In this document: positions 51,185-59,472 of the stretch, in pieces
How the letters are laid out: every line of letters starts with the position of its first letter
Numbering within the stretch: the first letter of the stretch is position 1
Assembly: GCA_019454105.1 (NCBI GenBank)
Contig: CP075364.1
Span: 1,057,362 to 1,121,361 of the forward strand
Origin: Fimbriimonadaceae bacterium
GTDB lineage: Bacteria; Armatimonadota; Fimbriimonadia; Fimbriimonadales; Fimbriimonadaceae
Direction: 5' to 3'
DNA length: 64,000 bases
Position numbers and translations under genes: made by a program
The notes under the pieces: generated by a model
What the model was told of the DNA's origin: nothing
The model's input: only the letters and a program-made list of their open reading frames with translations
The model's database searches: none

Positions 51185-52468
51185 TCAGCGAACGATGCCG
51201 ACATAAGAGGGGGCGAAGTCCGGGAACACCGTCCCCAAGTTGGCCCCGTTTCCGAGCCGCTTGTCCACGATCTCGGCCAGGACCGAACGATAGTCGGTCG
51301 TCGCGTGAAGGTCTTGCCCGTCCAACAGGTTGTCTAATCCTGGCCAGGTGCGGTAGACGGTGCCGCCATTGACGGCTCCGCCCATGACGAACATCGAGCT
51401 TCCCGCTCCGTGGTCGGTCCCCACCGAGTTGTTCTGGGCGACGTTGCGGCCAAACTCACTGAGTACGACGAGGGTCCAGTTCATCCTGCCGCTGGCGTCC
51501 ATGTCGGTGTGGAAGTTGGCAAGGTTTGAGCCAAGGTCAGCAACGAGTTGCTCCATGTAGCCGTCGACACTGCCTTGTTGCTGATGGGTGTCCCAACCCT
51601 CGACATCGATGTGAACAGCCTCGACCCCGAGATCGGCCTTCAACAGCGCTGCGGTCGACTTCATGGCATATCCGAACCCGGAGTCACGGTACACCGCGCC
51701 TCCCGCACCTTGGTAGTTGGCAATGTCCAGGTCCTTGAGCAGATCGATCGTAACTTGGGTGTTCTCGACCGAGGCCCGGCATGCGTCGTTGGCCACCCGG
51801 TAGTTTCCGAGCGTGATCTGCTGGACTTGGACAAAGTCGTAGAGCCACGAGAAGTATTCGAATCGGTCGACGTCGGGGATGGGGAGCGTTTTTGGCCCAC
51901 CGTCCATGGTCCGCGTCATGCCATAGGTCATGCTAAGGCCCCGCAAGATCGACCCTGGCACGGCCTCTGCAGAGGTTGCGAGGTGGCGCCCAAGCCAGCC
52001 CGACCGAATGTTGATGTCGCGGCCGCAGTTCTCCATCCAGCGTTGGGCGTCAAAATGCGACCGGCTCCAGTTGCTCGAACCGACAGCGTGGACGATGGCG
52101 AGCCTCCCCGCCCGGTAAACCGGCTCGAGCGGCCAAAGACCAAACGGCAAGCCGAAGAAGCCGTCTAAATCCCGCGCCCGCTTGGGATGGCCGCTCCCTG
52201 GCGGCGGGACGGCGAGATCGGGCCTTAACTGGTAGTACTTGGCCTCGCCATGGGGCGCGCACATCGTCAGGCCGTCCGCCCCGCCTCTCAGATAAACAGA
52301 GATGACGACGTCCCGGTCCGACCGGTGGCTTTGGGCGAAGGCGACCTGGGGGAGCCACGTGGGGGCCACGGCCATACCGGCGGCGGTGAAGGCTCCCGCC
52401 CTCAAAAGAGACCGACGAGAGAGTTGACCATATTCTGTGCATCCGTCTTGGGGCGAGCGGTGATTCAT
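51185..52468 (-). CDS. DUF1501 family Tat-exported protein
   Basis: A 427-residue DUF1501 protein. A twin-arginine signal (SRRSLLRAG at residues 17-25) precedes the mature region starting VISVYLRGGADGLTM. Family segments: AIVHAVGSSNWSRSHFDAQR, IDVEGWDTHQQQGSVDG and TLVVLSEFGRNVAQNNSVGTD, then HGAGSSMFVMGG. These resemble sulfatase/alkaline phosphatase-fold folding elements, but activity is unproven. The ATG is ten bases after the DUF1800 stop; the two form a Tat-exported pair. Confidence 0.93.
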   Translation of the reverse strand: MNHRSPQDGCTEYGQLSRRSLLRAGAFTAAGMAVAPTWLPQVAFAQSHRSDRDVVISVYLRGGADGLTMCAPHGEAKYYQLRPDLAVPPPGSGHPKRARDLDGFFGLPFGLWPLEPVYRAGRLAIVHAVGSSNWSRSHFDAQRWMENCGRDINIRSGWLGRHLATSAEAVPGSILRGLSMTYGMTRTMDGGPKTLPIPDVDRFEYFSWLYDFVQVQQITLGNYRVANDACRASVENTQVTIDLLKDLDIANYQGAGGAVYRDSGFGYAMKSTAALLKADLGVEAVHIDVEGWDTHQQQGSVDGYMEQLVADLGSNLANFHTDMDASGRMNWTLVVLSEFGRNVAQNNSVGTDHGAGSSMFVMGGAVNGGTVYRTWPGLDNLLDGQDLHATTDYRSVLAEIVDKRLGNGANLGTVFPDFAPSYVGIVR

Positions 52469-52478
52469 GAACTTGTCC

Positions 52479-53987
52479 TCAGTACCATTGGAAGCTCGGC
52501 GAGCTGAGGGCGATCGAGTGCGCGGCGCGGACGCGGTGCTCGAAGAGCGGTTGGGACTGGACAAAGTGGCGGATCGAGTTCCGGTCACGGTTCGACATCT
52601 CGCCACCACAGAGGGCTTTGTCCAGTGAGTTGACGACGTCGTCGGTCGTGAGCGTGTCGAGCTTCCACCATGGGTGGATCGTCACGCCCCAGACCTCGTC
52701 GTTGCCCAGGCTGTAACAGTATTGGAGCCGGGGCCTCATGCTCGCGGCCCAATACTCGGTGCGGTCGGGGAAGCCGTCCGGAGGTTCCCAGGTGAACGGT
52801 ACCTGGCCCAGCACTTGGAGCTGGATCCATTTGAGATAGTTGAGATCTTTGAGCTTGGCGTTCGTCGACCGAAGCGACGAGACCACGAGATGGAACGGCC
52901 TCTTGAGCTTTGGCTGGGCGGCCATGAGGCTCTCGGGAGTCAGGAGCACCCGGAGCACGGCCCTCATGTCGCCAAAGGTCGACAGGTAGACGTTGACGGC
53001 CGATTGGACCAGGCTGACCGGGGGCGAGTCGCCCAAGAACCACTTGGCGAGCTTCGTGCAAAGGAACTGCGCCGTCCAAGGGTGCATCCCAAGCCAGGCG
53101 CAGATGTTCTCGCCCTCGCTCTGTTGGCCGTTCGGCACGACGTGGCCCATGACGATCTTGTCCCCGACCGAGTGGAGTTCGGGCCGGTATTGGAACTTGC
53201 CACGGTCTCCTAGGCTCAAGAAACCCTCGTTCACAGACCAACCCGTAAAGATCCTGGCTAGGTTCTTGATGTCTACGGTCGTGTAGCCCGACGCGGGGCT
53301 CACGGTGTGCAGTTCCAGCAGTTCTCGGGCGAAGTTGATGTTCGGCGCGTCCCCATAGTTGTAGACGTTGTCCAGATAGGACAGCATCGCGACATGCCCC
53401 ACGACCCCTCTGAGCAACTGGGGGAACTTGGAAAGGGCCATTGGCCGCACGACGTCGCGCATGAAGGGCACCATCTGCGCCCCGGGCACTTTGAGGGCCG
53501 AGATCGAGAAGTGGTCTCGCCAGAACTCGACCATTCTCTCTTGGAGCTGCTTACGTGATTTGACAGCCCTGTAGACCGTTGATTGCTGAAGCTGGTCGAT
53601 CGTCCACCAGTCGTCGTTGAGGCCGGACAGCTTGGTGACCGACCATGTGGTTCTCGGCCACCGGGCCGCGACCTCCGCGTCGACCCTCGAATCGTCGATG
53701 TTTTGAGGGTTCAGTTGCTCTTCAAGGTAGGCCCCGAACCCGATCCGGGCCGCCTTGGCCGCTTCGGGAGCGGTGATGCCCATCGTGACGCGACGGACGA
53801 GCCGGTTCGTGGGGCTCGTCCAGTTTTGCCACGGGTCGTCGGCGCCCGCCGGTTCTGCGCCTGTCGATTGGGCGAAAGGTTGACTGGGCCCCATGGCGAG
53901 CAAGGCTGCCCCCCCGGCGAAGACCCCGCGCCGCGACCATCCGTCCCGTGCGCTGGCGAGTGCGGTCAGTTGCGGACGTTCTTCCAA
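52479..53987 (-). CDS. DUF1800 domain-containing secreted protein
   Basis: About 502 residues, paralogous to 62-1582: same NWTSPTNRLVRRVTMGI, FWRDHFSI, NINFARELLELHTV and C-terminal SSPSFQWY. Twin arginines in WSRRGVFAGGAALLAMG form the export signal. Start: TTG 53987 with GAGAGG five bases upstream. A GTG at 54023 is open, but it precedes the -10 box of a TTGCCG-17-TACCAT promoter, so it would not be transcribed. It heads the two-gene operon with DUF1501. Function of the family unknown. Confidence 0.9.
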   Translation of the reverse strand: MEERPQLTALASARDGWSRRGVFAGGAALLAMGPSQPFAQSTGAEPAGADDPWQNWTSPTNRLVRRVTMGITAPEAAKAARIGFGAYLEEQLNPQNIDDSRVDAEVAARWPRTTWSVTKLSGLNDDWWTIDQLQQSTVYRAVKSRKQLQERMVEFWRDHFSISALKVPGAQMVPFMRDVVRPMALSKFPQLLRGVVGHVAMLSYLDNVYNYGDAPNINFARELLELHTVSPASGYTTVDIKNLARIFTGWSVNEGFLSLGDRGKFQYRPELHSVGDKIVMGHVVPNGQQSEGENICAWLGMHPWTAQFLCTKLAKWFLGDSPPVSLVQSAVNVYLSTFGDMRAVLRVLLTPESLMAAQPKLKRPFHLVVSSLRSTNAKLKDLNYLKWIQLQVLGQVPFTWEPPDGFPDRTEYWAASMRPRLQYCYSLGNDEVWGVTIHPWWKLDTLTTDDVVNSLDKALCGGEMSNRDRNSIRHFVQSQPLFEHRVRAAHSIALSSPSFQWY

Positions 53988-54090
53988 GTCAGCCTCTCGT
54001 GCCTCTCCTGTAGCATGGTACACCAGGTTCGCCCAATCGGCAAGAGTTTTTGATCACAACCCTTCGGTCGCCGAATGGATCCCGTTGTGC

Positions 54091-54744
54091 TCACAGCCAT
54101 CCCAGGTCAAGAAAGCTCGCAAACCGGCCGTTGTGGCCGATCACGATGTGGTCCAACAAAGGCACATCGAGCAACGTGCCCGCCTCCTTGAGCCTCTCTG
54201 TGACCAGGCCGTCCTCGGGGCTGGGGGTCGGATCCCCGCTCGGGTGGTTGTGGGCCACGATCAGGCTCGCCGCGTTGTGGCGCAAGGCTTCGCGGAAGAC
54301 CTCTCTGGCCCCCACCACGCTGGCGGTCAGAGTCCCGATGTGGACGACCTGGGTCGCAAGAACTTGGCTCTTGGCGTCGAGGAACGCGGCACAAAAGTGC
54401 TCCTGCCCTTCATCGGCCAGGTGGGCAAAGAGGGCGACCGCGTCCGACACGCCGGAGACAGTCGTCCGGCGCTCGCCCTGGCTGGCCTGGCCGATCCGCC
54501 TGCCGAGTTCGACGGCCGCCAGCACCCGTAGTGACTCGAAGGGCTCCAGGCCTGCCACACGGTGAAGGTCTCCCGGGCCGATGTCCTTAAGCTGGGGCAA
54601 GGACCAGTGCCCCAACGCTCCCCGAAAGTGGGCCTCGGCCTGCTGAAGGTCGCGTTCCTCGCGCACCGAGGCGAGGGCCAGTAGCTCCCAGTGGCTCAGT
54701 GACCGGAGCGACGAAGCGTCAAACCGGGAGCGGTCGAAGCTCAA
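54091..54744 (-). CDS. radC: RadC-family JAMM/MPN+ domain protein
   Basis: A 217-residue RadC. The N-terminal helix-hairpin-helix region (about 1-85, IGPGDLHRVAGLEP) precedes an MPN+ domain with the complete JAMM metal motif VAHNHPSGDPTPSPED. Despite the name, RadC's function in repair is not established; metalloprotease-like activity is presumed. TTG start overlapping the rluD-type stop (TTGA), so translated from the same message. Confidence 0.94.
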   Translation of the reverse strand: MSFDRSRFDASSLRSLSHWELLALASVREERDLQQAEAHFRGALGHWSLPQLKDIGPGDLHRVAGLEPFESLRVLAAVELGRRIGQASQGERRTTVSGVSDAVALFAHLADEGQEHFCAAFLDAKSQVLATQVVHIGTLTASVVGAREVFREALRHNAASLIVAHNHPSGDPTPSPEDGLVTERLKEAGTLLDVPLLDHIVIGHNGRFASFLDLGWL

Positions 54745-55649
54745 GTCCAGTCCTCCACATCTTCCCTCTTCACCAGCTCGCGGCGGATGAAGTCCGCTGG
54801 CGGGGGCGCAAAGACGCCGACCTGACGACCGTCCTCTGGGTGCAAGAACCTCAAGCTCGCCGCGTGAAGCTGGAGCGGCCCGCTGGACTCACCAGACCCA
54901 TACAACTTGTCGCCGGTCACTGGCATCCGACAGGAGGCCAGGTGGACACGGATCTGATGGGTGCGCCCGGTCTCCAGCCTGACGGTCACCAACGTCCGTT
55001 GCCCATGGGTGGACAGGACCCGCACATGGGTGCGGGCGGCCTTGCCTTCGGCCCTGACGGCGCGAAGCGTCCGGCGGGCGGGGTGAGGGCCCAACGGCGC
55101 GTCGATGGTGAACCTTTCTTGCTCCGGAATCCCCTCGACCCAGGCCACATAACGCCGGGACACTTCGCGGCGGGAGATCTGGGCGGCCAACGACGCGTGG
55201 GCTCCGTCGGTCTTGGCGACGATCAACAAGCCGGTGGTGTCGCGGTCCAAGCGATGGACGACGCCCGGCCGATAGGGAGCCTGGCCAGATGACAGGGTGT
55301 GGGGCCGGGCGAGAAGGGCGTGGACGAGGGTCGGGCCTTGGAACGACTGGGTCGGGTGGGTGACCATTCCCCGAGGCTTGTCAACGACGAGGAGCCAGTC
55401 GTCTTCGTACACGACATCGAGCGGGAGTTCGACCGGCTCAAGGTTGTGCGGCTCCGAGGCTGGGATCGGCTCCACCTGCACCCGCATTCCCGGTTTGAGC
55501 ATGAACCCCGCCTTATTGGCTGCCTCGCCATCGACCCTCACCAGGCCGCCGCGGATCGCCGTCGCCAGGCGCGACCTGGTGTGGTCCGGCATCCTCGTCG
55601 CCAGGAACCGGTCTAGCCTTTCAGGCTCGTCGGCCAACCATGTCTGCAC
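54741..55649 (-). CDS. rluD: RluD-type 23S rRNA pseudouridine synthase
   Basis: A 302-residue pseudouridine synthase. The N-terminal S4-like domain (about 10-65) is followed by the catalytic domain with VVHRLDRDTTGLLIV (catalytic Asp), VVDKPRGMVTHP and ETGRTHQIRVHL. RluD modifies helix 69 of 23S rRNA; RluA/RluC relatives cannot be fully excluded. GTG start nine bases after a TAGACT -10 box (55659-55664, minus strand). Co-transcribed with radC. Confidence 0.92.
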   Translation of the reverse strand: MQTWLADEPERLDRFLATRMPDHTRSRLATAIRGGLVRVDGEAANKAGFMLKPGMRVQVEPIPASEPHNLEPVELPLDVVYEDDWLLVVDKPRGMVTHPTQSFQGPTLVHALLARPHTLSSGQAPYRPGVVHRLDRDTTGLLIVAKTDGAHASLAAQISRREVSRRYVAWVEGIPEQERFTIDAPLGPHPARRTLRAVRAEGKAARTHVRVLSTHGQRTLVTVRLETGRTHQIRVHLASCRMPVTGDKLYGSGESSGPLQLHAASLRFLHPEDGRQVGVFAPPPADFIRRELVKREDVEDWT

Positions 55650-55731
55650 GCCGCCCGGAGTCTATCCGACAAGGGCCCGTTCAGATCTCGGGAACTTGAG
55701 ACAAGCCGCCGACAGTAGACTCAAGTCAATC

Positions 55732-58020
55732 ATGAACGCATTGGTCTGGGCAGCTTTTGCCGCAAGTTCGCTGACCACCACGGTCAGTTTTGAGTCCAAA
55801 GCCCAAAACCTGGGTCGGCTCAGCGAAGAGCTGGCCGCCCAGACCGGTCTCAAGCTCAAGGTCAGTTCGGAGCTCTCGCGCGAGATCGTCGCCGTCCGGT
55901 TCCATGAAGCTGACCCAGAAGAGGCCCTGGCCAAGGTGGCCGAGGCCGTCGATGGCAAGTGGGTCGAAAGTGGCGACACCCGCACCCTGATGCCCGACTC
56001 CGAGGCTTGGCGGGCCGAGACGAACCGCTGGCAGAAGGAGTGGCGGGCCGGTATCAAAGGCCGGCTCGACCAGTGGGCGGACGAACTGGCTAAAAACGGC
56101 GCATTCGACGCCGACAAGGCCTATCAGGAACTGAGTTCGGCTATCTCCCAATTCGAAGCCGGAGGAGTCCAAGGTATGAGAGGACGCGGCAACACGATGC
56201 AGCGCCTCGTGACCGGCAACCCGGGAGGACGCGCCATCTCTAAGATCGCGACTTCCCTCGGGCCGGACGCTCTGGCAGGGATCCGTCCCGGTGAGCGGGT
56301 CGTCTTCTCGACGAGCCCGACAAGGATGCAAAGGGCCCTTCCGGGCAACTCCGCGACGCTCGTGCGCGACTTTCTGGCCGAGCAGCGAGCTTGGACGACC
56401 AAGCTCGCATCATCGCCACGCGACGGCATCCGTGGATTTTTCGCCGGAAACATCGATTCCCAGAACGCGCTTGTCAACGGGACCCCGGCCAAGACGTTCC
56501 TGATCGTCAACCGGTCTGAGCAAGGGGACAATTTGACCCTGTCCCTCGTCGTCGCGAACGACCAAGGCCAGGCGATGGCCAACGGTTTCTCGGTCATCGT
56601 CGTCGATCGTGACCAGGAGGGTTCCCAGTCGGACGAAAAGTCGGGCGAAGATCCTCAAGTCGAACTCTCGGCCGAATCCCTTGAGGCGGCCAAGCTCTTT
56701 GCGACGTCCTCGGGAGGGCTCGGCGGCCCGATGCAGTTCGCGATGGGTGGAGGCCCCGTTCGCGGTGGCAATATCGACGTCGTCATGGTAGGAGGGCCAG
56801 CGGCGACACCGCGGGCCAAGACCCCGGCCGCTTGGATCGAGAAGTTCGCCGACCCTGTCGCCAACGAGCCTTTGGGTTGGCATGTGAGCGACGCCCTCCT
56901 GGGCGCCGCCAAGTCTGAGAACAAGAACTTGGTCGCTTATCTGCCCGACCATGTCGCGGTTTCGGTCGCCCGCGCGATGAACGCCAACATGACGGCGGGA
57001 TCGATCTATGCTGTGTTCTCCGCCCAAGGGATGAAGGTCTCGCAAGGTGGCGGCTGGACGCTGGTCACGCCGACTTGGAAGTCAGAGGCCCGCGATTCAA
57101 GGGTGGACCGGGGATCTCTCAAAGCTCTGTTGCAAGCGGGCCGCAAGGCGGGGACCTTCCGGCTGGGCGAGCTTGCCAACTACGCCCGCAAGGCCGGAGC
57201 GGACAGTGGCCTTGACTCGGCCCTGTCAAGTCTCATCGACCCGGCATTGGCCCAAGACCTTCGGCAGGTTTACGGCCAGAACGGAGAGGCTCTCCGGTTC
57301 TTCGGGCTGCTCGGCCCAGCACACAGGCCGATGTTCGGCACGGGCAAACCACTGGCTCTGAGCTCGGTCGGGCCCCAGGGATCCAGCATCCTCTACAACA
57401 TGGTGTTCAACTCGCTGGGCGGGCCGGATATCCAGCGACCGAACGACGCTCGAGAGCAACGAGTGGAGATCCAAGGCGTCGCCGGAGCCATGGGGGGCCG
57501 GGGACGAGGCGGCCCCATGATGTTCCAAAACATGTCCGACTTGACGCGCGAGCGAACCGAGATCTTGCCTAACGGCTTGCCGTCCATGGTGTCGTTCAAG
57601 GTCGATGTGCAAACCCAGCCTGGCGTCAAGGCGATCGAATCCGCCACCGGCGTGAGCCGCCACATGTCGGCCCAGCAGATGGCGGGCATGAGGGCGCTCG
57701 CCGACAATCCGAACATCCCGGCCAACGTGCGTCGAGGCCCACAGTGGGACGGCTATATCCCGACCACAGAGACCGAATACCGGATCACCTGGGAGATCGC
57801 CCCTGGCATCACCATGACTCGCGAGCTGTCGGATCGGAACATCGATGGGAACACGGGGCCAGTCGCCTATGACAAGCTTCCGGCCGCCTTCCAGAACCAA
57901 GTCGCCGACCTCGCGGCCAGGATGAGCGAGAGGATGAACAACCGTCGCGGCGACGGGCCTGGCGAGCGCCGGGGCCGCCAACCAGGCGCAGGGCGACCGA
58001 CTCGAACCCCTGTGCCCTAG
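55732..58020 (+). CDS. Large secreted protein with an STN-like N-terminal domain
   Basis: A 762-residue protein. A signal segment (NALVWAAFAASSLTTTVS) is followed by an STN-like fold (about residues 18-78: LGRLSEELAAQTGLKLKVSS, then HEADPEEALAKVAEAV), as in secretins and TonB-dependent receptors. The rest contains Met/Gly-rich stretches (PMQFAMGGGP, GGRGRGGPMMF) and a basic, Pro/Arg-rich C-terminus. No transmembrane barrel or other named domain is recognised. The -10 box TAGACT (55716-55721) ends ten bases before the ATG 55732. A strong terminator follows. Confidence 0.75.
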   Translation: MNALVWAAFAASSLTTTVSFESKAQNLGRLSEELAAQTGLKLKVSSELSREIVAVRFHEADPEEALAKVAEAVDGKWVESGDTRTLMPDSEAWRAETNRWQKEWRAGIKGRLDQWADELAKNGAFDADKAYQELSSAISQFEAGGVQGMRGRGNTMQRLVTGNPGGRAISKIATSLGPDALAGIRPGERVVFSTSPTRMQRALPGNSATLVRDFLAEQRAWTTKLASSPRDGIRGFFAGNIDSQNALVNGTPAKTFLIVNRSEQGDNLTLSLVVANDQGQAMANGFSVIVVDRDQEGSQSDEKSGEDPQVELSAESLEAAKLFATSSGGLGGPMQFAMGGGPVRGGNIDVVMVGGPAATPRAKTPAAWIEKFADPVANEPLGWHVSDALLGAAKSENKNLVAYLPDHVAVSVARAMNANMTAGSIYAVFSAQGMKVSQGGGWTLVTPTWKSEARDSRVDRGSLKALLQAGRKAGTFRLGELANYARKAGADSGLDSALSSLIDPALAQDLRQVYGQNGEALRFFGLLGPAHRPMFGTGKPLALSSVGPQGSSILYNMVFNSLGGPDIQRPNDAREQRVEIQGVAGAMGGRGRGGPMMFQNMSDLTRERTEILPNGLPSMVSFKVDVQTQPGVKAIESATGVSRHMSAQQMAGMRALADNPNIPANVRRGPQWDGYIPTTETEYRITWEIAPGITMTRELSDRNIDGNTGPVAYDKLPAAFQNQVADLAARMSERMNNRRGDGPGERRGRQPGAGRPTRTPVP

Positions 58021-58030
58021 GGCTTTGATC

Positions 58031-58062
58031 GCTTCCCCGCACCGACCATGGTGCGGGGAAGC
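58031..58062 (+). terminator. Terminator hairpin after the STN-like gene
   Basis: Perfect 13-base arms GCTTCCCCGCACC (58031-58043) and GGTGCGGGGAAGC (58050-58062), six-base loop, then a TCCTTTGTT tail. It starts 11 bases after the stop codon. Confidence 0.75.
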
Positions 58063-58108
58063 TCCTTTGTTAACAACTGCTTAAGAAGAGTCGGGTAGAC
58101 ATGCTTCC

Positions 58109-59368
58109 GTGACTCTTGCCGCGCTGGCCCTCTGTTTTGCTTGGCCCCAAACGACCACGCCTTCTCGGGTCTTGCTCTCTTGGAGCGACGATCCTGCGAC
58201 GACCGCCACCGTCTCTTGGAGGACCGACGCGGCCACCGCCGAATCGGTCGGACAGATCGCCTTGGCCTCCCCAGACCCACGACTCGGCAAGGACGCTCAA
58301 TCGGTCGTCGCGGCGAGCCAAACCGTGGAGCTGGACACGGGCTCGAAGGCTTCGTACCACCGAGTCACCTTCACCGGTCTGAAGCCCGAGACCCTCTACG
58401 CCTACCGGGTCGGAGAGCAGAACGAATGGAGCGAGTGGTTCCAGTTCAAAACGGCGGCCCAAGGTTTCAAGCCGTTCCAGTTCGTCTACTTTGGGGACGC
58501 CCAGAACAACCTCAAGTCGATGTGGAGCCGGGCGATCCGCCAGGCCCACCGGGACGCGCCCTATGCGGCGTTCATGCTCCACGCTGGCGACCTGGTCGAC
58601 AAACCCGACAGCGACAAGGAGTGGGGCGAGTGGTTCTATGCCGGTGGCTGGCTCCACGCCCAGATCCCGGTCGTGGCGACGCCCGGGAACCACGAATACG
58701 GCCGTGGGCCGGAAGGTCGGGCTTTGACCCGGATGTGGCGCCCGCAGTTCTCCTATCCGAAGAACGGATTACCAGGACTCGAGGACACGGTCTACTCGAT
58801 CGACTTCCAAGGGGTGCGCATCGTCAGCCTCAACTCGAACGAGAGGCAAGAGGAACAGGCTCCGTGGCTAGAAAAGACCCTCTCGACCAACCCTCAGCTT
58901 TGGACGATCGTGACGTTCCACCACCCGGTCTATTCGACGGCGGTCGGGCGAGACAACCCCCTCATCCGCCGGGTCTGGCAACCCATTCTCCAGAAGCACA
59001 AGGTCGATCTGGTGTTGCAGGGTCACGACCACACCTATGGACGCAAGAACGTGCCGACGGGGGCGAACGTTCGCGACCCCAAGAGCGGCACCGTCTACGT
59101 CGTCAGCGTGAGCGGCCCGAAGATGTACCGGATCAGCCCCGAGGCCCTCAAAGAGATGACCCGGGTCGGGGAGTACACCCAGCTCTATCAGGTGATCAAG
59201 GTGGACCGCAGCAAACTCCGGTTCGAAGCGCGCACGACGAGCGGGGAGCTTTACGACGGGTTTGAGCTGACCAAGGGGAGGGACGGCTCCAACACCCTCC
59301 GCGAGATCAATCCTGAGGTGCCTGCCAGGCTCGAACCGACTCCCGCGACTGGCCGCAAGGACGACTAA
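58109..59368 (+). CDS. Purple acid phosphatase-like metallophosphoesterase
   Basis: A 419-residue secreted enzyme. A short signal (TLAALALCFAWPQ) is followed by a fibronectin-III-like domain (about 18-120) and a calcineurin-like phosphoesterase domain with the five metal-binding blocks: FVYFGDAQ, MLHAGDLVD, ATPGNHEYG, TFHHPVYS and QGHDHTYGR. It probably hydrolyses phosphate esters outside the cytoplasm. GTG start seven bases after TAGACA (58096-58101). No ribosome site visible. Confidence 0.93.
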   Translation: MTLAALALCFAWPQTTTPSRVLLSWSDDPATTATVSWRTDAATAESVGQIALASPDPRLGKDAQSVVAASQTVELDTGSKASYHRVTFTGLKPETLYAYRVGEQNEWSEWFQFKTAAQGFKPFQFVYFGDAQNNLKSMWSRAIRQAHRDAPYAAFMLHAGDLVDKPDSDKEWGEWFYAGGWLHAQIPVVATPGNHEYGRGPEGRALTRMWRPQFSYPKNGLPGLEDTVYSIDFQGVRIVSLNSNERQEEQAPWLEKTLSTNPQLWTIVTFHHPVYSTAVGRDNPLIRRVWQPILQKHKVDLVLQGHDHTYGRKNVPTGANVRDPKSGTVYVVSVSGPKMYRISPEALKEMTRVGEYTQLYQVIKVDRSKLRFEARTTSGELYDGFELTKGRDGSNTLREINPEVPARLEPTPATGRKDD

Positions 59369-59472
59369 CCCTCTCCTCCTTTGGGAGAAGAGGGCTTACG
59401 TCCTCCCCGACGGAGGCGCCCCGCGCCCTGCGCGGAGTCGTTCGGAGGGCGGACTCGAGCCCGCCCTCTTGC
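59369..59472 (+). other. Convergent intergenic region with two hairpins
   Basis: Between the phosphatase and dnaK stops. An imperfect hairpin (CCCTCTCC at 59369-59376 with GGAGA-AGAGGG at 59384-59394) directly follows the phosphatase stop. GAGGGCGG (59445-59452) and CCGCCCTC (59461-59468) form a perfect stem four bases beyond the dnaK stop on the other strand. Neither has a good T-run; they may serve as bidirectional 3' ends. Confidence 0.4.
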
